A stretch of DNA of 10,810 nucleotides from Cylindrodendrum hubeiense (taxonomy: Eukaryota > Ascomycota > Sordariomycetes > Hypocreales > Nectriaceae): assembly GCA_014621425.1 (NCBI GenBank), contig JAANBB010000781.1, positions 1 through 10,810 on the forward strand, written 5' to 3'. Position 1 is the first letter of the stretch. Each line of letters begins with the position of its first letter. Below the pieces are notes generated by a model, which saw only the letters and a program-made list of their open reading frames with translations, did not search any database and had not been told where the DNA came from. A program made the translations under genes and the position numbers. Below, one piece after another: positions 1-8,112 of this stretch.

Positions 1-2240
1 GGTTGCGTCAGGGTCAGTCGGCTCAATTGCATCTAGCGCCAGGAACTGAATGGGAGGAGTTTGCTCGTGCCTGTGCTTGCCGGTGCAGTGCTATGAGAGT
101 TCTGTCACGAGTTTGGCTGAGAGCTTTGGTAGTTTGGTTGTCAGCTTTGGCTCGGGGTTGAGGCTGTCAGGGTCCTGGTGGGATTTTGACGGCTAATTTA
201 GGTCGGTAGGTTTTAGGTATTAGTGAGGCCACAGCTTCGCTCGGTTGAGTTCACTTGCGACACCGGTCGGCTGAGATGGGGCAAACTGGAGCCGGGCTCT
301 GACACACAGGTAACGGGGTGACGAGGCAATGGCGCGGATTTGGTGGTTGTCGTTGGCTGATGGTGTCGTTGGCTGCTGGCGGCGACGAAGGATGGGCGTT
401 GGTGTTGGTGATGGTATTTTACGGATTCGTTGTTGTTACTTAGCTAGTCATCGAGGGCTAATTTGTCCAGGCATCAGGAGATTGATTGTGTGTGGGAGAG
501 AGAAACGAGTGGAGAGTTTCCATCTGCGTTGGTGCCAATTGTTACGGTAACTACGTACCTACATAGTAAGTCAGGTACGCACCACCGACGGGTGTGGTGA
601 AGTGCCAACCAAACTGACATGGGTGACATGCAACTCAAGGTGGATACAAACATGGCAATGCGCAGATGCGTGGCATGGGCGAGTCGGGTTCGTTGCAGTG
701 GAGAGTTGTTGGTGAAGATGGACTGATTGATTCAGGCACAGGCACACAAAAAGCACGGTGACTCCTTGACGGATAGGCGAGTCAGCCATATCGGAGCACC
801 TACCACGCCGCCGGACGCGAAGGAATCTCGAAGGAATGGTTGGGTTACGACCAAGAGGAAAGATGACATGGTGCAGGTTCCTCCTCGGATGGATCTCCTC
901 AGATGGCCCTCCTTAGATGGATGGGTATTTGAGCACATAACTTCATGGAAGAAGATCCATCGGGGTGAATGCAGCGGGCTAATAAGCCGTGAGGGTTGCG
1001 CCTCAGTATCATCACCAACATACCTGATTGTCGACCCACGAATGCATAATCCAACTATGTATCAAAGCCATTCGGCCTTGTCTCTCCAAACCAAACAGGC
1101 TGGATGGAGACTTGGGTTCTGTCCATCCAATAGCCGAATTAGGAAGACAAACAGACGGTCGGATATGGAACCCGAGTGTGGCCTGGAAACAAATACTAAT
1201 TCCCGGGCCCAGGATCGAGAGGCAAGATGGAGATGTGGTGTGGACGGGTAGGCACCTTTGCCCGCTGGTGTTGGTGATGGTGTGAGTGTTGGTGTGGGTG
1301 GCACTGTGATTGTGTGCATTGTGGCATTGTGGCATTGTGGCATTGTGTGCATTGCACAGAGTAATTAAGGCGAAGAAGGAGTGGTGGGTCGTCGTCCCTT
1401 TTTGGGTGTCGAACCGTGTCGTGGAATCGTGCGGGGGAAGGTGCCACCACTAGCTTGGCGACTGGCGTGCCTTCTTAGCTGTCTCAGGTGGTTCTGAAGC
1501 TTGAGCGCTGCTGATGGACACCGGAAAACGGTCGCTGGGACTCCCACCGTGCACTGGGAGCCTGGCAACTTGACGACGCCAACAAGACGGAACTAACACC
1601 GGACAAATTATGCCAACCAAAGAATCGCCAGCCAGTCGCCATCGGACGCCAGCAAACATGTCGCTGATGCCATCTTCCGCCGTGGCGCGCTGTGCCCTAC
1701 CGCGTACAGGAATGGCCGGCTTCTGCGCCTCCTCCTCCAGGGTTTCCGCCGCTCCCCTTGTCGCAGATATCGATCCTCTCCCTCGGAATAACCACCCGCT
1801 AAAACACAATTAACACAAACACCAAGACACAAGACCCCCCCCGCCGCGTCTGCCATCCGTCCTTGGCGACACGCGTTCGCTCCGTGAAGCACACATCGGC
1901 CCAGAATCCCCACCGCGGCTCTCAAGGCCAGACGCAGCAGACCAGGTCGTCCCAGAAGCCTGGGCTCGTCTAAGGCTCTCCGGCGCGATTCCCTGCACAG
2001 TGCACTCCCTGCGACAGTGCGACTCCTGGCCCTGCGACTCCCGCTAGCTCGCTCCTGGGCCCGTGCCAGCCTCCGCGACGACGGCGTGGAGACGGCATCA
2101 TGCTTCAGATCTGTCGCAGAACAGGGGTTCCCCCCTTGCGTCTGCCCTGAGCGGACCCTGCTCCCTGTCTCGCCGCGAGCTTCTTTTTACGCTCTCGTCT
2201 CCATCCCTGGACTAATCCTCTTCTATTCGGAATCGGCTTA
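1..2240. other. Gene-poor intergenic stretch
   Basis: I find no gene here that I can support. The longest open frame runs 727-1251 on the plus strand (174 codons), but its conceptual product has no recognisable domain, is rich in Arg, Ser and Trp as expected from shadow frames, and has no splice-linked partner. Minus-strand frames at 1012-1352 translate a GT-rich repeat into His/Thr runs, and those at 1450-1925 are GC-rich noise. The stretch carries low-complexity GT/TGG segments (about 330-420 and 1260-1350) and becomes C/T-rich to the right. It probably contains distal promoter sequence for the membrane-protein gene starting at 2725, and could also hold a non-coding transcript, which cannot be judged from sequence alone. 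Confidence 0.55.
1312..1353. repeat. Short tandem repeat GTGGCATT x3 with flanking copies
   Basis: Three perfect head-to-tail copies of the octamer GTGGCATT occupy 1321-1344. They are bracketed by two copies of the related 9-mer GTGTGCATT at 1312-1320 and 1345-1353. This is a small minisatellite, probably slippage-prone, in non-coding DNA. A GT-rich tract (about 1268-1310) lies immediately to its left. Confidence 0.85.
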
Positions 2241-2724
2241 AAACATTGGGTAGCATAGCCACCCCGGCTGGATTGGATTGGATTGGGTTGGCCTGCTTTG
2301 GTCTCGTCCGAGTCCCGTCCCCCCTTCAACCTCGTGGCCGACCCCGTCGTACCCAGTCGTACGCACCTCATCAATTCGCCTCTCTTCTCTTCTTGGTTCC
2401 CTTCCTACTCTTCCAGTTCTCTCTCCACCATTCTCTTTCTCTGCGGTGACTGGATCATCTTTCCAACTTCATGATCATTGTTGTGGTCTAGGTGGCCGGG
2501 CCACACCCAGTGTGACTCCAGCTTGCTCTTTGTGTTAACCACTTTCCTTCCTCCTCTCATTCCCTTTCCTTGCTCGGCTGGACCCTTCACGCTTCCTCTC
2601 TTTCTCTGCGACTGGAATCGCGACGTCCCTTCAAACCCTCACCGGCCGGGACTATCTTCACTTACATCTACGGGACGAGTGGCCACACAACAACGCCTAT
2701 GTTAGCGACTCTACCACGCCTACC
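2241..2724 (+). promoter_or_regulatory. Pyrimidine-rich promoter/leader of the membrane-protein gene
   Basis: The strand upstream of the ATG at 2725 is strongly C/T-rich, especially 2375-2445 and 2540-2610, as is common just upstream of, or within, 5' leaders of filamentous-fungus genes. A small GGATT repeat sits at about 2271-2288. I see no convincing TATA box. The frame of the downstream protein stays open upstream as far as the TAA at 2536-2538 but has no ATG there, so 2725 is the first in-frame start. The start context ACCATGGC is strong (A at -3, G at +4). The transcription start cannot be placed from sequence. Confidence 0.5.
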
Positions 2725-2752
2725 ATGGCCGTCTCGACATATACTCTTATGA
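2699..2752 (+). other. Candidate short upstream ORF overlapping the main start
   Basis: An ATG at 2699 opens a 17-codon frame ending at TGA 2750-2752. It overlaps the ATG at 2725 in a different frame. Its own context is weaker than that of the main ATG, with a pyrimidine at -3. If the leader includes 2699, ribosomes would have to scan past it, so it could dampen translation of the membrane protein. No evidence beyond the sequence arrangement. Confidence 0.3.
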
Positions 2753-4854
2753 GGACATTCACCTCAGTCAAGGTCATTGCGACTACTGTGACTGCACAAC
2801 CGGAGGTAGTAACGGCAACTGTCGATCAAGAGCCCACAACCGTCGTTCAGTCCGCCGAGGAGCCCATCACCAACTCGTCACAGAGTCTGCCAAGCTCCTC
2901 CGTCCATACCTCGATACTGAACTCGACCATTACTCTCCCAGTGCCGACAACTTCTGCAGCGCCTACATCGAATGTACCAACATCGGATCTGTCCGACCCG
3001 ACTTCTTCTGAATCAACTTCGTCCAAGTCAACTTCATCCACCTCGACTTCAACGTCCACTCGGAGCCCGACATTTAGCTCGGCAATCTTTTCAGCGTCTT
3101 CTGTCCCGGCTGCGGACACACCCCTATTCGCAAAGAGGCCTACTGATGCCATAGGGGAGAGTCAGAACCCGCAAGTCCCAACGACAACTTCAGCAGACAT
3201 TCTTCCAAGCGAATCGACTCAGGAAACTAGTTCACAGACAACCCTGCAAGATGTTCTACAGACTACCGAGGAGAGCGCCCCGGAGACCACTGAAAGCACG
3301 ACATCACAATCGATCGAGAAGGCTATATTGCAGCCTGTGCCTGGCACTAGCACCGCCGTTACTACTGCTGACAGTGTCTCCTCGATCCCTTCCAACTTAT
3401 CATCTGCTATTTCAACAACGTTCCAGACTCAGCTGGAATCGACAACGGCTGCTTCTGCACCCGAATCCACTCAGTCATCTGTCAATTCGACCCCAGATGA
3501 CAGCGACTCAGGAATCACCAATCCACAATCCACTTTCACCACAGCAACTTTGCCCGGTGGCCGTCTAACAACAATTAGCCTTGATGCGACGGCTGCGAGC
3601 GAGCAATCTTCGAGCCCTTCTGAAACCGATGTCAGCGTTACCGACCAGAACTCCAACGATACACCATCGACCCCGATTGTAGTTGGAAGCATCTTTGGAG
3701 CGTTCGCGGCAATATCACTCATTGTGTGTCTGTTATGGTTCTTCAGACGACGGATGTCCAAGAAACGCCGCAGCACGCTCCTGACACCCCTTTCGTTGCC
3801 ACCCGGTGGTAGCCGTGGCGAAAAGAAGTACGAGATAGACGCTGAATCATTGGGACCTACTGCTCGGTCAACCAAGCTGGCGGCTGCCTTGTCTTTCTAT
3901 CCCAAGAAATTCAGCCTTAAGCTCAGCCATTCGCCAGCCAACAATTCGACCACCGGTGTCAACATGAACCGAGGGAACTCGCAGTTCCTAGATCCTATTC
4001 CCAGCCACAGCCGCAATGCCTCGGTAGAAAGCTACGGTCATGGAAGACAAACTAGCGGCCGTCCGGGGTGGTGGTCGCGGGTAATCGAAGATACCAGTTC
4101 AGAAGACCTGACGGTTCAGGATATGGCTGAAAGGGCAAATTATCCAGGCCCCGCATATTTCCCCAGCATGGATGAGAGCCGGCTTGATCGCGAAGCACAG
4201 CAACGAAGAATGAGCCGCGGCCACAGTGTGAGCAGCTGGACTGACGGAGCACTCAGCCCGAACCCCTTCACGGATGCCAATACGCTTTCGGCAGGCTCAT
4301 CAACCAAATACTATCCGGCTCCATTGCAACCGAATAATCCATTCGCTGACTCCAACTCCATCGCTCCTCCAGCAACTGCCCAAGTAGCACCGACTGGCTA
4401 CGTCCAGGAGGTTCAGAGATCGAGAGGGCAGTCCACCGTCGGTGGACCGGGTCCTCAAGCGGCGGCCAGACGTGGCAATCCCGGAGGACCATTTTATCGC
4501 GACTCGGCTGCAACCAACACCCCCTTTGAGACGAGACGCAACAAGACTCATTCAAACCCGTTCGACCTCGAAATTGACGGCCCGCAACCCCCTATGGGCC
4601 CCCCCATGCGGCTCCCCCCGCGGGTTCCAGTGGCTAGTTCAATTTATGACCAGAGACCCGGTAGCGGACGCACTCGTGCCGATAGCTTCACATCGCACTA
4701 CGCTAGCGGCCCAGGTTTTGCGAAGGATTGGAGTGCTATGGGCCCGGTGTCCTCGAGATGGGGCAGCACTGTTGGATATGTGCCGATCGGGCACGTGAGA
4801 AGTGAGAGTGACGGAAGCATAATCGGCTCTTCCGGGGTCGGCCAGGCGATGTAG
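2725..4854 (+). CDS. Single-pass, Ser/Thr-rich membrane protein with NPFxD cytosolic tail (sensor-like)
   Basis: An uninterrupted 709-residue protein. Residues 1 to about 316 are Ser/Thr/Pro-rich with a near-pure S/T run at about 94-113 and five N-glycosylation sequons (N50, N66, N224, N254, N311), typical of a heavily O-mannosylated ectodomain. Residues 317-340 form one hydrophobic helix, followed by a basic stop-transfer cluster RRRMSKKRR (341-349). The remaining 360 residues are a polar, presumably disordered cytosolic tail rich in Ser, Pro, Gly and Arg. The tail contains NPFTD (513-517), NPFAD (538-542) and a third NPF at 611-613. NPFxD is the known endocytic signal bound by Sla1 in yeast. 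The only cysteine is C335, inside the membrane helix, so no Cys-rich WSC domain is present and the architecture is closer to Mid2-type sensors. I infer a plasma-membrane or cell-wall sensor or other surface protein; orthology is unproven. Oddity: no clear N-terminal signal peptide, so an unseen upstream exon or a reverse signal anchor is possible. Start chosen because it is the first in-frame ATG after an upstream stop and has a good context. Confidence 0.85.
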   Translation: MAVSTYTLMRTFTSVKVIATTVTAQPEVVTATVDQEPTTVVQSAEEPITNSSQSLPSSSVHTSILNSTITLPVPTTSAAPTSNVPTSDLSDPTSSESTSSKSTSSTSTSTSTRSPTFSSAIFSASSVPAADTPLFAKRPTDAIGESQNPQVPTTTSADILPSESTQETSSQTTLQDVLQTTEESAPETTESTTSQSIEKAILQPVPGTSTAVTTADSVSSIPSNLSSAISTTFQTQLESTTAASAPESTQSSVNSTPDDSDSGITNPQSTFTTATLPGGRLTTISLDATAASEQSSSPSETDVSVTDQNSNDTPSTPIVVGSIFGAFAAISLIVCLLWFFRRRMSKKRRSTLLTPLSLPPGGSRGEKKYEIDAESLGPTARSTKLAAALSFYPKKFSLKLSHSPANNSTTGVNMNRGNSQFLDPIPSHSRNASVESYGHGRQTSGRPGWWSRVIEDTSSEDLTVQDMAERANYPGPAYFPSMDESRLDREAQQRRMSRGHSVSSWTDGALSPNPFTDANTLSAGSSTKYYPAPLQPNNPFADSNSIAPPATAQVAPTGYVQEVQRSRGQSTVGGPGPQAAARRGNPGGPFYRDSAATNTPFETRRNKTHSNPFDLEIDGPQPPMGPPMRLPPRVPVASSIYDQRPGSGRTRADSFTSHYASGPGFAKDWSAMGPVSSRWGSTVGYVPIGHVRSESDGSIIGSSGVGQAM

Positions 4855-5610
4855 CTGGACGACATGTGTAGGAGGTGTGGACTTGCATGAACTGAGCGGT
4901 TATACCAATACGGGGGAGTTAACATGGACGGACCCATTCCCTCGCTGCCGCGGGAGCAAATACCAACGAGGGACAATACATGGCGTTTCTGGCACAGTGA
5001 GCACTTTAGATGGATATCCCGCGAGACGGCGGTGATGCGGAAAAGACGGCATGGCAATTCTTACGAGATTGCTCCGAAAAGACACAATCGTTTGTCACTG
5101 TGAACATAAGGGGAACTGGAATCTGGACATGGCATTCGTTCCATTAAATCTAGACAGCTGAGGCTACTTTCATTCTATATACCACTTTCTTTTCTTCTAC
5201 CTTTGGGTCCCTCGTGCTGTGATGATCTTGGGGTCCTCCGATGTGTCGTCCCATCTCCCCTGTCCTCTTGCTAGGGCATGCTGAGTTGCATGGTCAGGGG
5301 TCGCTGTGGATGTTATAACTAGAAAGGGAACATCATACCGTTACTGTCGCATTTAAAGGTTGCATCTGTCCACTGGTGCCCCTCAGAGGTTTTGGTCACG
5401 CCCAGGTTTACCATCCTACTGGGGAGGGCCGTGGCGAGTTAGGCGATTGATGCTATGCAAGTGACCGGGTCGGATATGACTGAACCACTGGAAGAGTGGT
5501 GCTGGAAAGTTGAGCTGATGAACACGGATGAAGGGAGAAATCCATTCACTCTTGACTATGCCGGCGACCACGGCCCCATCATCAAAGTAAAACCTCAAGC
5601 TAGGGCACCC
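4855..5610. other. 3' flank and intergenic region
   Basis: This stretch follows the stop codon at 4852-4854 and probably holds the 3' UTR of the membrane-protein gene. It reaches the stop of the convergent minus-strand gene at 5611. I see no canonical AATAAA; filamentous fungi often lack a strict one. A plus-strand open frame at 5455-5706 (83 codons) extends antisense into the 3' end of the minus-strand gene. Its product is unrecognised and I do not call it a gene. No RNA gene or repeat was seen. Confidence 0.45.
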
Positions 5611-6773
5611 CTAAATATTGCAAATGTCCTGCCGAAGTTCTTTGGACATGATCGTCTTGGTCTGCTTCCCCGGGGGATAGCATGCATCATTGACCAACTC
5701 TGCTAGTCTCGAGGCACTGTCCACTTCCAGCAACCTCTTCGTATAAGAACCATTCTTTGTTTCTAGCATGCGAGCGACAGTTTGCCCCCCGGGGAGTTTG
5801 ATGGTTTCCGAAAATATCTCATCCAGCGTCTCAATATCCAGCTTGTGCAGGGTTATAGGAAGAATGCGCGTTTCTTGATTCGTATTCTCGTTGCTCGAAC
5901 ACTGGCCACTGGAGAGCATACCGGTTATGTTCCTGAACGTGGCAGGCTTGAACGCCTTGCTACTGATCTTGACCTTAAAAGATGCCATCTGGAGACACAA
6001 ATCATCCTCGGCTCTTGGGTCTTCTGATGAGAGTGGCTGCTGGCCTGCTACCAGGGGCACACAAGAGTGACAGCTTCCGTAATATCCAAGGCCTGTCATA
6101 AACGAACCATCGGCACGTCTTTTGCGAGGGCGTGCTCACAGCACTCTGTATAATAGCTAATTTTAACTCCGTCCTTTACTCCCCAGCACAGGGCCACGAC
6201 ACCAACCTTGGCGACCTCCTCCTTTCTGTCGAGGGCCACCTGTCCTGGTCTTTTCGCGACAAACGCCTTCAACACACAAAAGATCTTGATAACCGACTTC
6301 GGAGGCAGAGGTTGAAGGAAGCCGGGAAGTTGAACACCTCTTTTCTTACCGTCAGGCCTGTGGTAGAAACTTGAATGTCGATTTCCAGCATGCCCACAGG
6401 CTGTCGTCAAAACCGGTTCTCTCATCGAAGTTTAATCCTTGACCGTTCCTTACCCTTGGCGGTGATTCGTAGGTTGGTGTTGGGGTGTCCAGTAATCTTG
6501 CTTCTGTATAAGAAACGCTAGAACGTCCATAACAAATTGACGTTGGCATGGCTGGGATAAACACCATCCTAAGTCACCAGTCTCCATGTCTGTGTCTGCT
6601 GATGGCTTGAAGGAGGGCATTATGGGGCCGACTTCTTTAGAGCCCATGTGCTCTAATGCCGCTCTCGCCAGTGGCTCCTGAGTCCTTTTCTTTTTGGGAT
6701 TCGAGCAGACCTCCACGACGACCTCGTTTATGGAATTTTGAGGTGCCTCACGCTTTAGAGATGGTATTGGCAT
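5611..6773 (-). CDS. Hypothetical protein, three-exon model, function unknown
   Basis: I propose exons 6773-6454, 6357-6140 and 6092-5611, giving 1020 coding bases, 339 residues and a TAG stop. Intron 1 (6453-6358, 96 nt) has donor GTAAGG and acceptor CTACCACAG and contains in-frame stops. Intron 2 (6139-6093, 47 nt) has donor GTGAGC and acceptor ATGACAG, is short, and lacks a clear branch site. Both junctions keep phase, and exon 3 has ordinary, balanced codon use over 160 codons, which is the main reason to believe a gene is here. Visible traits: a basic NPKKKR at 25-30 that could be a nuclear localisation signal, CLSQPC at 71-76, and a Cys-rich patch at 179-190 ending in a CxxC (C187, C190), part of which depends on the intron-2 choice. 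No signal peptide, membrane helix or known domain was recognised. The N-terminus is uncertain: an ATG at 6927 could be joined by removing a 61-nt intron (GTTAGT donor, TTCAG acceptor, phase kept). It could instead be a decaying gene. Confidence 0.4.
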
Positions 6774-6779
6774 GCCTAT

Positions 6780-7310
6780 TAGAGCATTTGAAATAGGAAT
6801 TTGGCCTGGAGTGTTTCCCTGAATTGTGTCATTCTAATCAATCGTATCCCAAGGCCGCGACCCCGGGCTAGACACTAACGAAGCGTGTGTCCATGTCGAC
6901 AACCTCTGTGAAACAAGCGGCCTGCATTTGGAATGAGTCAACCGATGTGCCATTAGTCAGTCACTAACTTTATTTGTCTTGGCTGACAGCCTCTATTGGA
7001 AAAGTTTAGGTTCTGCTCGAGGGCCTCTTCAAGGAAGGCGGACGCATCATTGACATCCGGATTGCTCAACCAGAGAATGTGGGTTGGATGCTGAGGAGGA
7101 GGGCAAGGACCTAAGGATTGGGCATTCCGGGATAACCACAGGGAAATAAAACACGTCAATATACATCCGTGCCATTGCTGTTACTTCAAGCTCATCCCCT
7201 AGAGTTGCAGCAGGCCAATTAGACAATGTCTAACACATGTATTGTCGCGACCAAGTCAAAGGCCCACGGTGAAACGGTCTACACTCGCAAGACAAAACAA
7301 ACTCGACATC
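6780..7310 (-). pseudogene. Disrupted coding-like frames upstream of the hypothetical gene (extra exons or relic)
   Basis: On the minus strand several consecutive stretches read like protein but change frame or meet stops. The clearest is 7159-6953 (68 codons, containing THILWLSNPDVNDASAFLEE). A second frame from about 7214 to about 7085 contains DELEVTAMARMYIDVFYFP. A third, 6960-6872, leads towards the hypothetical gene, and a further frame is cut by a TAG at 6840-6838, directly before sequence that continues in frame into the exon starting at 6773. Plausible splice sites exist (GTTAGT near 6970, CAAATGCAG near 6921), so these may be real 5' exons of the same gene. Alternatively the 5' half has been lost to frameshifts and a nonsense change. 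No family recognised; the call is inference from frame texture only. Confidence 0.25.
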
Positions 7311-7404
7311 ATTGGACATTATTGGACAAATCACAACCTATTCACACGTTTCCAACAACGAATGGTTCGCTCAGATACACTAAAACTGCAGCAGAGGGCC
7401 AGAG

Positions 7405-7620
7405 TGGCGTGACGCGCACATGACATCATCCCCACCTCTCAAGTTCAGCATGAAAGAGTCCCCGTGGGGACTTCTGATTGGCTATCAACCCATTAAATGA
7501 CATGTAAGACAACGCGAAAAGTCGCGTCCCACGCGCCCATTTCGTTCACTCGGCGCGTAAATTAACCTCGCGTGTCGTCTCCCTCTCCACTCTCCACCTC
7601 AATTCCTCAAGCGCCGAGTC
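7405..7620. promoter_or_regulatory. Promoter-like region with CGCG elements and CCAAT box
   Basis: Within about 200 bases there are at least six CGCG-containing cores: GACGCGC (7411-7417), CGCGAAA (7513-7519), TCGCGTC (7523-7529), ACGCGCC (7531-7537), GGCGCGT (7552-7558) and CTCGCGTG (7568-7575). An ATTGG at 7477-7481 is a CCAAT box on the minus strand, and TGACATCATC at 7421-7430 resembles a CRE/ATF-type half site. A C/T-rich run follows at about 7577-7605. CGCGAAA and ACGCG cores are related to yeast SBF/MBF sites, but no exact ACGCGT is present. Orientation is uncertain: it could drive the minus-strand coding-like region below 7310 or an unidentified plus-strand transcript. Confidence 0.35.
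7457..7472. promoter_or_regulatory. Quasi-palindrome AGTCCCC-GT-GGGGACT
   Basis: Seven-base perfect inverted arms separated by two bases, located about four bases from the minus-strand CCAAT box (7477-7481) inside the promoter-like region. The symmetry and size fit a binding site for a dimeric regulator, or a tiny hairpin. No specific factor can be named. Confidence 0.4.
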
Positions 7621-8112
7621 GGACAGACAAAGAAAAAAATGTAGGCGAGTGTGTGCGTACGAATATGTTCATCTGCCAAACAAAAACAGTTTACACAGTT
7701 CGTATCGTCAGCCCATGCATCCCAATCGTCTTCCAAAAACCCAGTCATGGAAGGAAATCCCCTTCAACCTGGCCCTGCACGTAGCCATTGCTCTACACCT
7801 CCCCGTCTCGTGTGTACCGTCGAGATGAAACAATAAATCCTCTCCTGGCCGGGATATTCGGCCACCCCCTTGGCCTCCCAAATGTGGCTGTTGATGCCGA
7901 GTTGTCTATTCCAACGCCACTGAAAACAAGAAACAAAACCAAAAGCCGTTAAACACCCCACGGGCAATAGGAATCCAAGCAAAATAGTTGAGACAATAAA
8001 AAATAGACATGTGTGCGCGCGTGCTGCAATATGTGCTGTCATGGTATCATGTACACAAGGAAACGAAGTTGTTTGGCCATCCTGCTGGCCTAGTTTTTGT
8101 CGACCCTTCAAG
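7621..8112 (-). other. 3' flank of the Whi5-like gene, no gene seen
   Basis: This stretch follows the TAA of the minus-strand Whi5-like gene and probably contains its 3' UTR. It is more A/T-rich than its surroundings. The AATAAA strings near 7832-7838 and 7992-7998 lie on the plus strand and so would not serve the minus-strand gene. Minus-strand frame 8132-7764 and plus-strand frames at 7572-7836 give low-complexity or featureless products, and I do not consider them genes. Confidence 0.45.

Noticed and set aside
727..1251. 174-codon plus-strand ORF
   Set aside because: No recognisable motif, irregular composition, overlapping open frames on the other strand, and no supporting splice structure; treated as chance.
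1450..1925. Overlapping minus-strand ORFs of 105-119 codons
   Set aside because: They sit in GC-rich DNA, give Arg/Ala-rich products without any domain, and overlap each other in different frames.
2847..3152. Minus-strand ORF rich in Val, Asp and Glu
   Set aside because: It is the antisense shadow of the Ser/Thr-rich repeats of the membrane protein.
5455..5706. 83-codon plus-strand ORF, antisense to the 3' end of the unknown minus-strand gene
   Set aside because: The minus-strand frame in the shared part is longer and has more coherent codon use; the plus-strand product is unrecognised and lacks splice continuation.
5842..5921. Possible 80-nt intron (GTATGC...CAAG) inside exon 3 of the unknown gene
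   Set aside because: Removing it would shift a frame that is open and coding-like on both sides.
7826..7840. AATAAA as the polyadenylation signal of the Whi5-like gene
   Set aside because: It lies on the plus strand, opposite to the transcript.
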